A DNA stretch of 13,093 nt from Candidatus Bathyarchaeota archaeon (GCA_011040545.1 DQYM01000059.1:1-13093), one strand, 5' to 3'. Numbered from the stretch's first letter, positions 1 to 6,703 are shown. A program made the numbers and translations. The notes: generated from the letters alone by a model not told the origin.

Positions 1-776
1 GATACGAAGACATCAACCGCCATGCTCTTCTCAGGCCCCCGCTGTGCTATTAGGTCAAACATGTGCTCCTCGCCAGAGCGACCATTTACGAAGCCTGGTG
101 CCTGGATGCTGAAGCCCCTTGACCTGAGGAGGCCAACTATGGAACTCAGTATGCCCCTCATTATGAAGGCCACATCCTTAACTGAGGCATCTAGCTCGTA
201 GGCGTAGACTGGCTCGTACCTGCTTTCCTCCATGGAGAAGGAATGGCCACACCTCCTACACGTATATGTTACTACTGGGATGTCAAATTCGCTCCCACAG
301 GAACGGCAGACATACCAGATGCCTACCCTCCTGAAGTCCTCCTCTGGCTTTACTAGTGGCCTACCGCAGTGTGGGCAGACGAGGCCCTCCTCCGTCCTAA
401 AGCGCTCTTCCTTATCTATGTAGCCACAGGCCATATCCTCTATGAGTGAGAGCTTAACAGTATCCATTGAGCCACAGCTTGGGCAGGTGAAGTGTATTGA
501 TATCTCAGGGGAGCCACAGTTGGGGCAGAAGACGGTCTTATCGTGTAGCACCTTCCTGAAAATGCCTAGCTGGTGCATGTTCTCTAGGAGCTGGAAGGCC
601 CTAACTGGATCTAGGCCAGTTACCTCCTCAGCTACCACGTACCTAATGCCACCGCCTGGGACGAACACGGGCTCTATCCTCATGGTACCTCTATCTAGCA
701 TAGCGGATAGTAGCCTCCTGCCTAGCTCATCCCTGAGCACCTGCCTTAGCCTCAGGCATGCCTCAAACCTATCCAT
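1..776 (-). CDS. TackOD1-like zinc-ribbon protein with nuclease-like C-terminus (3' end outside window)
   Basis: The gene begins at ATG 776 and runs off the left edge after 258 codons. The part seen has an N-terminal helical region (about residues 1-80) and then five CxxC pairs (C84/C87, C98/C101, C134/C137, C157/C160, C173/C176) plus C117 and H178, enough for two or three zinc sites. This arrangement, with an isolated 'CGY' between ribbons, resembles TackOD1, a predicted signalling output domain of TACK archaea. After the ribbons, residues 215-258 ('SGEEHMFDLIA' and then 'AVDVF') look like the start of an Mrr or PD-(D/E)xK-type nuclease fold, but the rest is missing. A strong Shine-Dalgarno (799-806) lies 22 nt upstream, and an in-frame TAA with no earlier start codon fixes ATG 776 as the first possible start. 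It follows the roadblock gene closely on the same strand, so co-transcription is likely. TackOD1 identity is by pattern recognition; the nuclease part is tentative. Confidence 0.75.
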   Translation of the reverse strand, partial: MDRFEACLRLRQVLRDELGRRLLSAMLDRGTMRIEPVFVPGGGIRYVVAEEVTGLDPVRAFQLLENMHQLGIFRKVLHDKTVFCPNCGSPEISIHFTCPSCGSMDTVKLSLIEDMACGYIDKEERFRTEEGLVCPHCGRPLVKPEEDFRRVGIWYVCRSCGSEFDIPVVTYTCRRCGHSFSMEESRYEPVYAYELDASVKDVAFIMRGILSSIVGLLRSRGFSIQAPGFVNGRSGEEHMFDLIAQRGPEKSMAVDVFV

Positions 777-777
777 G

Positions 778-796
778 CTCCCACGCCTCGTGGGAG
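778..796 (-). promoter_or_regulatory. Perfect hairpin between Shine-Dalgarno and start codon
   Basis: CTCCCACG and CGTGGGAG form a perfect 8-bp inverted repeat around a 3-nt loop. It lies between the ribosome-binding site (799-806) and ATG 776 of the TackOD1-like gene. If folded in the mRNA it would loop out 19 nt and bring the Shine-Dalgarno to within about 4 nt of the start codon. As DNA it could instead be an operator. Confidence 0.5.
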
Positions 797-798
797 AG

Positions 799-806
799 AC
801 CTCCTT
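799..806 (-). promoter_or_regulatory. Strong Shine-Dalgarno site of the TackOD1-like gene
   Basis: AAGGAGGT on the minus strand matches the 16S rRNA 3' end closely. It is 22 nt from the only available start codon (776), too far for normal initiation unless the hairpin at 778-796 shortens the distance. It is the clearest ribosome-binding site in the window, where most genes look leaderless. Confidence 0.6.
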
Positions 807-853
807 TTAACTCTTATGTCGGCGTCCATGGGTTGGCCATATGCCATAGGCCA

Positions 854-1861
854 TCACATCCTACCAAGCAATAACACGGATGTGCTCGTAGAGGGAAGGG
901 ACCTCTCCAGCTCGTGCCTTGCCGTGCGCTTCTCGCCCTTCCGCCTTATTATCCCCATTGACCTAAGCGACTCAAGGGCAGCTAGAACAGCATGTGGGTT
1001 CTCAGCTAGCCCCTCAGCAATAGCCATCCTAATGCAATCTAGGGCAGATAGCCCATCATTTATATTGTTCAGGATGAATACCAATAGTTCATCAGAAGGG
1101 CTAATTGCACTTAGGGCTTCCTCCCTGCTCTTAAACCTATTATCTAGCACGTAAACGATCTTCTCCAGGTGCCTCAGGTCCTCAGGCCTAATCGGCTTGG
1201 TCGGCACCCTCTCCTTTACTACGGGCCTCAGGAGGAGCCTGGTCGGCAGGGCAGGTGGCTTAGGGGCTTCTACTTCTGGCCTTACCTTTGTTAGGGCCAC
1301 AAGACCAGATGCTACTAAGTGGGAAATTATGGCTTTTGTTTCCTCAAGGCCCAAGCCAGTAGCTCTAGCTATGCTTGCTACATCGGATGAGCCATCTATA
1401 GCCCTTAGCACTTTTATAGTATTTCCATCAAGCACGACCTCAGCTGACCCAGGCCTTAGCTCTGGCACAGCATTAGGTGTAAGGGAAGCAGCAACGGGGG
1501 CGACCTGGCGAGCTTGCGTGCCCTCTACAGGTGGTGCCTCTTGGCCAAGGGCCTCATTGATCTTAGATGCTAGCCTATTAGCCAATGATATTAGGACTCC
1601 CTCAAGCTCCTGGCCCTCAAGGGCTAGCACTAAGGGGTCTGAGATCCTCATGACTATCAGGGAGGAGTTTTTAAGCTTCTTCACGCTGTAATCGCCAATA
1701 CCACTAACAGAAAGCATCTCCCTACCAATCCTCATAGCGATTCTCAATGTAGAGCTGGGCAGGGAGGAGAAAAGGGCTTTGCCTTCATCAGCAATTATTG
1801 AGGCACCAAGGATTCTCAGCTGATCTCCAAGCTCCGTAGTTATCAATTCCCCTAAATCCAC
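854..1861 (-). CDS. Roadblock/LC7-type protein with winged-helix region
   Basis: The open frame extends to GTG 1927. A TATA-like element at 1931-1942 would start transcription near 1911, so I prefer GTG 1861, preceded by GGTGAG, giving 335 residues; GTG 1873 is also possible. Numbering from GTG 1861, residues 5-105 have the roadblock/LC7 pattern (an 'ILGASIIADEG' strand, 'SSLPSS', then 'VMRISDPLVLAL' and an amphipathic helix), a fold used in archaea and bacteria to bind small GTPases or other partners. A Pro/Ala-rich linker follows, then a winged-helix-like segment (about 148-192, 'VASIARATGLGLEETKAIISHL'). A helical C-terminal part (about 228-310) contains a second possible winged helix ('AALESLRSMGIIRR'). 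The TackOD1-like gene lies 77 nt downstream on the same strand, suggesting a joint signalling or regulatory module. The exact role is unknown. Confidence 0.75.
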   Translation of the reverse strand: MDLGELITTELGDQLRILGASIIADEGKALFSSLPSSTLRIAMRIGREMLSVSGIGDYSVKKLKNSSLIVMRISDPLVLALEGQELEGVLISLANRLASKINEALGQEAPPVEGTQARQVAPVAASLTPNAVPELRPGSAEVVLDGNTIKVLRAIDGSSDVASIARATGLGLEETKAIISHLVASGLVALTKVRPEVEAPKPPALPTRLLLRPVVKERVPTKPIRPEDLRHLEKIVYVLDNRFKSREEALSAISPSDELLVFILNNINDGLSALDCIRMAIAEGLAENPHAVLAALESLRSMGIIRRKGEKRTARHELERSLPSTSTSVLLLGRM

Positions 1862-1930
1862 ATGCTCACCCACTTCGCTTTCCTGCCTAGAGTTATAAGC
1901 CTTACTAGAAATAACGTAATAACCCACAGC

Positions 1931-1942
1931 TTTAACTTAAAT
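1931..1942 (-). promoter_or_regulatory. TATA-like element of the roadblock gene
   Basis: The minus strand reads ATTTAAGTTAAA here. It lies just upstream of the longest possible GTG start (1927), so a transcript starting about 26 bp downstream would exclude that codon. This is the main reason to move the start inward. Confidence 0.45.
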
Positions 1943-1977
1943 CCGTGATTAGGCCACGCCAGCTTCAGCCCCAAAAT

Positions 1978-1984
1978 CTTATAC
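1978..1984 (+). promoter_or_regulatory. TATA box of etfBA
   Basis: CTTATAC, preceded by A-rich CAAAAT (possible BRE), is centred about 27 bp before GTG 2009. This spacing predicts a transcript that starts at or next to the start codon. Confidence 0.55.
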
Positions 1985-1987
1985 GGC

Positions 1988-2004
1988 CCCTCCTAGCTGG
2001 AGGG
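1988..2004. promoter_or_regulatory. Inverted repeat in the etfB core promoter (possible operator)
   Basis: CCCTCC and GGAGGG form a 6-bp inverted repeat around TAGCT. It lies exactly between the TATA box and the predicted transcription start of etfB, where a bound repressor would block polymerase. Short GC-rich repeats also occur by chance. Confidence 0.3.
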
Positions 2005-2008
2005 CTCG

Positions 2009-2812
2009 GTGGCTGGCATGGACATAATAGTGTGCGTTAAGCACGTGCCAGATACAACAGAGGCAGAGGTTAGGATAAGGCCAGATAAGAAGGACATAGA
2101 GAAGGAGGGCCTACCGCTCAAGATAAACGAGTGGGATGAGTATGCTGCTGAGGAAGCCATACTCATAAAGGAGCGGCTAGGTGGCACTGTAGTAGCCATA
2201 ACGGTTGGCCCACCTGAGGCAGAAGCCACGCTGAGGCGTGTCCTAGCAAAGGGAGCTGATATGGCCATAAGGGTTTGGGATGACTCCCTAGAGGGCTCAG
2301 ATGGCTACGTGATAGCTAAGGTCCTAGCTAAGACCATAGAGGCCAAGGGCCTTAAGTACGACCTGATACTAACTGGTGCTCAAGCTGCAGATGATGGCTT
2401 CGCCGTAGTTGGCCCCATGCTAGCGGAGCTCCTCGGCATACCACATGCCACGCTCGTTAAGAAGGAGGAGATACTTGATGGCCGTATTAGGGTCCACAGG
2501 GAGCTTGAGGGTGGCCTAGAGGAGGTCGTTGAGCTAGAACTCCCAGCCCTCCTGACCATTCAGACGGGTATAAATGAGCCTAGGTACGTATCTGTAATGG
2601 GCATAAGGAGGGCGAAGAAGAAGCCCCTTGAGGTCCTAAGCCTATCGGACATAGGCATGGGGCCAGATGAGGTCGGGCCAGCTGGCTCCTGGCTTGAGGT
2701 AGAAGAGCTCTTCCTACCACCAGCTGAGCGTGTAGCTGAGATAATACCTGGTAGCCCAGCTGAGGAGGCAGCTAAGCTCCTTGAGATACTTAAGTCAAGG
2801 GGGTTGATATGA
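2009..2812 (+). CDS. etfB: Electron-transfer flavoprotein beta subunit (EtfB/FixA)
   Basis: EtfB pairs with EtfA to form a cytoplasmic flavoprotein that passes electrons from dehydrogenases to a quinone reductase, or bifurcates them in some versions. The 267-residue length is normal. Family marks include 'VCVKHVPDT' (residues 8-16), 'INEWDEYAAEEA' (39-50), the nucleotide-site stretch 'GAQAADDGFAVVGPMLAELL' (123-142), and the EtfB signature 'NEPRYVSVMGIRRAKKKP' (189-206). GTG 2009 fits a leaderless transcript from the TATA box at 1978-1984; ATG 2018 gives the more usual family N-terminus (MDIIVCVKH) and is the alternative. The gene overlaps etfA by 4 bp or touches it. No FixC/FixX quinone-reductase genes are visible, so the electron donor and acceptor cannot be told from this window. 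Identity is secure; bifurcating versus ordinary type is not. Confidence 0.95.
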   Translation: MAGMDIIVCVKHVPDTTEAEVRIRPDKKDIEKEGLPLKINEWDEYAAEEAILIKERLGGTVVAITVGPPEAEATLRRVLAKGADMAIRVWDDSLEGSDGYVIAKVLAKTIEAKGLKYDLILTGAQAADDGFAVVGPMLAELLGIPHATLVKKEEILDGRIRVHRELEGGLEEVVELELPALLTIQTGINEPRYVSVMGIRRAKKKPLEVLSLSDIGMGPDEVGPAGSWLEVEELFLPPAERVAEIIPGSPAEEAAKLLEILKSRGLI

Positions 2813-3798
2813 TGGTTGGGCCTATCTTCGTGCTAGCAGAGCACAGGGCTGGTGAGCTAAGGGATATAACATTTGAGATGCTCACGAAGGGGCACGAGCT
2901 AGCTGAGGGGCTTGGCACCGAGCTAGTCGCCATCCTACTAGGCCATGAGGTAGATGGCATGGCCCAGGAGCTAGCTAAGTGGGCCAATAGGGTCCTATAC
3001 GTAAGCGACCCGCTACTGAAGAACTTCAACGCAGATGCCTACCAGGCCGTCCTAGCACACCTCATAGGGGAGAGGAAGCCCATCCTAACCATGATTGGGC
3101 ACACCGCCTACGGCATAGATGTAGCACCAAGCCTAGCCGTACAGCTTGGCCTCCCCATCGCTACGGATTGCCTAGATCTATGCTTTGAGGATGGGCGCCT
3201 CTGCGTTGTAAGGCAGGTGTATGGCGGTAAGGTGAACGTAAGGGCTAGGCTGAAGGAGGCAAGCTCCTACATAGTAACCGTGAGGCAGGCAGCCTTCCAA
3301 CCAGGCGAGTATGGCCCACTATCTGGCGAGGTTGAGCGTGTTGAATGCCCAATAAAGGAGGAGCCCAAGGGGAGGAAGTTCATAGGGATAGTAACGCCAC
3401 CACCAGGTGCTGTGGATATAACAGCTGCTGATGTAATAGTATCCGTAGGGCGTGGGATAAGGGATAAGGAGAACATACCGATGATAGAGGAGCTAGCTGA
3501 GCTCCTAGGTGGCGTAGTAGCCTGCTCAAGGCCCATAGTTGATAAGGGATGGCTACCAAAGGACCGCCAGGTAGGATCCTCTGGCAAGACAGTAAAGCCA
3601 AAGCTATACCTAGCCATAGGCATATCAGGTGCCTTCCAGCACGTGGTTGGCATGAAGGACTCAGAGCTCATAATAGCCATAAACAAGGACCCAAAGGCAC
3701 CAATATTCCGATTCTCAGACTACGGCATAGTGGATGACCTATTCAAGGTAGTGCCAGAGCTCATAAAGCAGCTGAAGGAGATAAAGGGGCAAGCCTAG
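2809..3798 (+). CDS. etfA: Electron-transfer flavoprotein alpha subunit (EtfA/FixB)
   Basis: EtfA carries the FAD-binding domain of the EtfAB heterodimer. At 329 residues it is full length. Residues 1-180 are the N-terminal nucleotide-binding-like domain. Residues 190-329 are the FAD domain, with 'SVGRGI' (212-217), 'SRPIVDKGWLPKDRQVG' (240-256), 'SSGKTV' (257-262), the FAD signature 'GISGAFQHVVGM' (271-282), 'INKDPKAPIF' (291-300) and 'DYGIVDDLF' (304-312). Two ATG codons are adjacent: 2809 forms the ATGA overlap with etfB's TGA, while 2812 is better spaced from the upstream GGGGTTGAT ribosome site. Translation is probably coupled to etfB. The TAG stop is only 10 bp from the encoded CCA of the oppositely oriented tRNA-Gly, so readthrough of this transcript would be antisense to the tRNA. 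Confidence 0.95.
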   Translation: MMVGPIFVLAEHRAGELRDITFEMLTKGHELAEGLGTELVAILLGHEVDGMAQELAKWANRVLYVSDPLLKNFNADAYQAVLAHLIGERKPILTMIGHTAYGIDVAPSLAVQLGLPIATDCLDLCFEDGRLCVVRQVYGGKVNVRARLKEASSYIVTVRQAAFQPGEYGPLSGEVERVECPIKEEPKGRKFIGIVTPPPGAVDITAADVIVSVGRGIRDKENIPMIEELAELLGGVVACSRPIVDKGWLPKDRQVGSSGKTVKPKLYLAIGISGAFQHVVGMKDSELIIAINKDPKAPIFRFSDYGIVDDLFKVVPELIKQLKEIKGQA

Positions 3799-3811
3799 CG
3801 ACCCAGGCTGG

Positions 3812-3885
3812 TGCGGCCGCCGGGATTTGAACCCGGGTCGCTGGCGTGGAAGGCCAGTGTCCTGTCCAGGCTAGACGACGGCCGC
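3812..3885 (-). tRNA. tRNA-Gly (anticodon UCC), intron-less, CCA encoded
   Basis: The minus strand folds into a full cloverleaf of 74 nt: acceptor GCGGCCG/CGGCCGC, D-stem GTCT/GGAC, anticodon stem CTGGC/GCCAG with loop CTTCCAC (anticodon TCC), 4-nt variable loop, and T-arm CCGGG-TTCAAAT-CCCGG, ending in discriminator A at 3812. The next three bases (3811-3809) read CCA, so the 3' end is encoded. There is no intron in the anticodon loop. The TATA element at 3909-3917 sits about 27 bp upstream. Confidence 0.97.
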
Positions 3886-3908
3886 CGTTCCTGGGCTTGG
3901 CTAGGGAG

Positions 3909-3917
3909 TTATTTAAG
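3909..3917. promoter_or_regulatory. Shared TATA element for tRNA-Gly and the tRNA-binding protein gene
   Basis: The sequence reads TTATTTAAG on the plus strand and CTTAAATAA on the minus strand. Its centre is about 27-28 bp from the tRNA 5' end (3885) and about 26 bp from the TTG start at 3939. No second TATA-like sequence appears in the 53-bp gap, so one element may serve both directions. Confidence 0.55.
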
Positions 3918-3938
3918 TGCTAGGCATCTGAAGGGCGC

Positions 3939-4283
3939 TTGGCGGTGGCCTTGGCTGGGGAGGTAACAATTGAGGAGTTCGCTAGGCTTGACATAAGGGT
4001 CGGCAAGGTGCTTAAGGCCGAGAGGGTTCCTGGTGCTAGGAAGCTAATGAGGCTTGAGGTTGACCTTGGCGAGGGGAGGCCTAGGCAGCTTGTAGCTGGC
4101 CTTATTGGCTTCTACGAGCCAGAGGAGCTCGTGGGGATGAACGTGGTCGTGCTAGCTAACCTAAGGCCAAGGAAGTTCATGGGCATCCTCTCCGAGGGCA
4201 TGGTGCTAGCTGCTGATGTAAACGGGAGGCCCGTCCTCCTGACCGTAGCTGAGGATGTCCCACCTGGCTCTAGGGTTCGCTAG
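3939..4283 (+). CDS. Stand-alone tRNA-binding OB-fold protein (Trbp111 / MetRS beta-like)
   Basis: This 114-residue protein matches the tRNA-binding domain found as free Trbp111/CsaA-like proteins or fused to the C-terminus of methionyl-tRNA synthetase. It usually acts as a dimer that holds tRNA near an aminoacyl-tRNA synthetase. Marks seen are 'EEFARLDIRVGKVLKAERVP' (12-31), 'KLMRLEVDLG' (35-44), 'RQLVAGL' (49-55), 'EELVGMNVVVLANLRPRKFM' (61-80) and 'GILSEGMVLAA' (81-91). In many archaea it is a separate gene partnering MetRS. TTG 3939 fits a leaderless transcript from the TATA at 3909-3917; GTG 3945 is the alternative. The gene shares its promoter region with tRNA-Gly. Its TAG stop overlaps the stop codon of the convergent beta-propeller gene in the palindrome CTAG (4280-4283). 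Confidence 0.9.
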   Translation: MAVALAGEVTIEEFARLDIRVGKVLKAERVPGARKLMRLEVDLGEGRPRQLVAGLIGFYEPEELVGMNVVVLANLRPRKFMGILSEGMVLAADVNGRPVLLTVAEDVPPGSRVR

Positions 4284-6682
4284 GCAGCCCTACGCTTAGC
4301 TAGCAGGATAGCGATGGCCACGACCACTACTATGGCAATGGCACAGGCTACTAGGAGCTCCACGGGGATTGATGGCGTGGGGCCTGGGCTAGGCCTTGGC
4401 GTAGGCACTCCTGGTAGCTCTAGCTCAAGCCTCCATACTGAGTAGCCCTCCGTCCCAGCGAATAAGTAAGCACCTCCCTCCTCACGGACGAGTAGGATGT
4501 TCCTTACGTTCCTAGTCAGTAGGCCAGGGTTGAGCTCTGAGAAGGCCCTAGCAGGAGCTCCTGAGCTAAGCAGGTCATCTAGGCTAGCTACTAGGATGCC
4601 TAGGCCAAATGTTGAGATGAAGATGAGCCTTGATGCCCAATCTACCTCCAGGTCTGTAAATAGCTTGGCCATTCCCTCTAGGCCAGTTGAAATCAGCTGC
4701 CATGATATGGCTTCTGCCGTGAAATCAGGTGTGTATAGGAGCCTACCATCAGATAGTAAGCCTAGGAGCTCTCCATCCTCGGAGAGGGAAATAGATACTA
4801 CCCTGTGGGCCGTGCTAGAGTAAACCTGCTCCCACCTAGCTGCTGAGGCAGAGCCTATTAGGCCAGTAGCCCTGTATAGGGACCCAGGCCCCCTGTAGAA
4901 GTAGCTATCTGAGTCAGGAGGGATGGTGCCATCGTAGGTAGAGGCAAACCACCAATCTAAGCCACCTATGGCCTTGTAGGCAAGCTCAAAGATACCACTC
5001 ATAGGCAGCCCCGTGCTAACTAGGTAAGTAGAGCCAGTATCGGCCTCATAGACACGGATGCCACCGCTCTCAAGTGCTAAAAACAGCTTCCAGCCCACCT
5101 GTACTATCTTATGTACTGGCTCACTTGTAAGCCTAGTGTAGCTACCAGAAAGGGAAACAGCGTAGAGACCATTTCCCGTGAAGCTAGTTGGTGGGTAGCC
5201 AGTAGCCATGAAGAGCTCTACATTCCCAACGCCAGACATGCTAATAGCCGATGGAGGTGAAGCTGCCCACCAAGCATAACCTGCCCTCTCGCTTAGGCTA
5301 GCACCAAATATCTTGATTTCAACATCAGGCAGCCAGCTATCACCAAGGTCTGGGCTTAGCTGCGTGCCAGAAACACAGATAGCTACTAGGTGGCCCTCTA
5401 GAACGCCCTCCTCCAAGTAGACTACCTCATTCATAGTATCAGCGTATATGCCATTATAGGAGCGGAACCAGCTCCTACCTCCATCTTCCGTCTTGAACAC
5501 ACATGTCTCGCCTCCACCTGGGACGTAAGCGTACTTCGCTGCGAAGCCATGTGCCGTGCTTATGCGGTAATCATCTGGGTCCTCACCGGGCCTGTGGTAA
5601 TCAATAGCTATTATCGAGCCCCAGCCAGGTGCCTTAAAGCAGCTCAGCCACTTCTTGCCAACTGAGTCCCACTTGCCAACGCCACGTAGGCTCTTCCCAG
5701 CCGAGCCAGGTGGTGGCTGCCAGGGGCTCCCCCTGCTGCTCGCTACGGTGCCCCACCACAGCCTATCTGGGTCATAAGGGTCCGTCCTTATGAAGCAGGC
5801 AATGGCGCAGTCCGTTTCACCCTCTGGCACTATCTGGTCCCAGGACCAAGATGGCCCTGGCACACCCCTCCAGAACCAATCCCCTATGGTGCCAACATAG
5901 ACGATATCATTAGCTTCATCAACGAATACCCTCGTAGTAGGCTTGTTGAGCACTTGCTCCCAGGACCAGGAGCCAGCTAGGTCGCTAACGGTGAAGAGAC
6001 CATGAATGCTGCTGGATACAAATAGCGTAGGCGAGCCCTGGAAATCCTGGTCGTAATCTATCATGACGACAGCCCCAGCATCGGATGGGAATGGTGGCTC
6101 GTGCTCTACCACCGACCAGGCCCCACTAGGCCCCCTGGTTAGCTCAAAGATACCTTCAAATGGTGCTACGTGCCTGCCCAGGGCTACCGCAGCTGGGTTT
6201 ACCCTAACAGAGCAGAATACGTGGTCCTCGCTCAGGGCTACTATGGATACTACCTCGTAGTCGGATGGCGTTCTATCAAGGGCCTCAAGGCCCGTCTCAA
6301 GCCTATCCCAGCTTATGCCATCATCCTGGCTTACCCACAGGCCACCTAGCCCACTACCACCAGCGAAGAGGACGCCACCTGCCTCATCCATGGAGCAGAA
6401 GCCAACATCAACTAAGTCAGGGTCATCCACGAGCTCCCACCAGGCCCCCATGTCTGTGCTACGCCACGCACCACCAAGGCCATGTGATGCTATGATGGTG
6501 TGCTTGCTCGTTATAAAGACGAAGTGCATATCACCGCCATCTGGCCCTATGGGAACCCAACCCCCCTTGGCTACATCAGTAGCTACTGAGGTAAGCGTGG
6601 CCCTGGCTACCGTGCCCGAGGCTGGCAGCAGGGCTACGGCCAGTAGGGAGGCCAGCAGCAGGGATGCTAGCTTGGCCCTCAC
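4280..6682 (-). CDS. Secreted, membrane-anchored Asp-box (BNR) beta-propeller protein
   Basis: This 800-residue surface protein has an N-terminal signal peptide (about residues 1-28, 'MRAKLASLLLASLLAVALLP') and a C-terminal Pro/Thr linker (760-773). A single membrane helix (about 774-795) and a basic tail (KRRAA) follow, so most of the chain would face outside, anchored at its C-terminus. Four Asp-box motifs (S/T-x-D-x-G-x-x-W) occur at 75-82, 118-125, 398-405 and 443-450, with degenerate repeats between, typical of BNR/sortilin-like propellers. Tryptophan is abundant. I see no catalytic signature, so binding of sugars or proteins is only a guess; a sialidase function is not supported. GTG 6682 fits a leaderless transcript from the TATA at 6704-6711. 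The gene ends tail-to-tail with the tRNA-binding protein gene, overlapping by 4 bp. Confidence 0.85.
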   Translation of the reverse strand: MRAKLASLLLASLLAVALLPASGTVARATLTSVATDVAKGGWVPIGPDGGDMHFVFITSKHTIIASHGLGGAWRSTDMGAWWELVDDPDLVDVGFCSMDEAGGVLFAGGSGLGGLWVSQDDGISWDRLETGLEALDRTPSDYEVVSIVALSEDHVFCSVRVNPAAVALGRHVAPFEGIFELTRGPSGAWSVVEHEPPFPSDAGAVVMIDYDQDFQGSPTLFVSSSIHGLFTVSDLAGSWSWEQVLNKPTTRVFVDEANDIVYVGTIGDWFWRGVPGPSWSWDQIVPEGETDCAIACFIRTDPYDPDRLWWGTVASSRGSPWQPPPGSAGKSLRGVGKWDSVGKKWLSCFKAPGWGSIIAIDYHRPGEDPDDYRISTAHGFAAKYAYVPGGGETCVFKTEDGGRSWFRSYNGIYADTMNEVVYLEEGVLEGHLVAICVSGTQLSPDLGDSWLPDVEIKIFGASLSERAGYAWWAASPPSAISMSGVGNVELFMATGYPPTSFTGNGLYAVSLSGSYTRLTSEPVHKIVQVGWKLFLALESGGIRVYEADTGSTYLVSTGLPMSGIFELAYKAIGGLDWWFASTYDGTIPPDSDSYFYRGPGSLYRATGLIGSASAARWEQVYSSTAHRVVSISLSEDGELLGLLSDGRLLYTPDFTAEAISWQLISTGLEGMAKLFTDLEVDWASRLIFISTFGLGILVASLDDLLSSGAPARAFSELNPGLLTRNVRNILLVREEGGAYLFAGTEGYSVWRLELELPGVPTPRPSPGPTPSIPVELLVACAIAIVVVVAIAILLAKRRAA

Positions 6683-6703
6683 GCCTAGCCTAAGTGCTTT
6701 TCA

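Noticed and set aside
232..1154. Plus-strand open frames at 232-423, 442-810 and 816-1154
   Set aside because: They are Ser/Leu/Pro-rich mirror images of the minus-strand zinc-ribbon and roadblock genes, with no recognisable domains.
3792..3809. Hairpin AGCCT...AGGCT between etfA and the tRNA as a terminator
   Set aside because: Only a 5-bp stem with an 8-nt loop and no T-tract; archaeal termination does not depend on such stems.
4280..6682. Sialidase function for the Asp-box protein
   Set aside because: Asp boxes are structural and shared by many propellers; the catalytic Arg triad and FRIP-type motif of sialidases are not visible.
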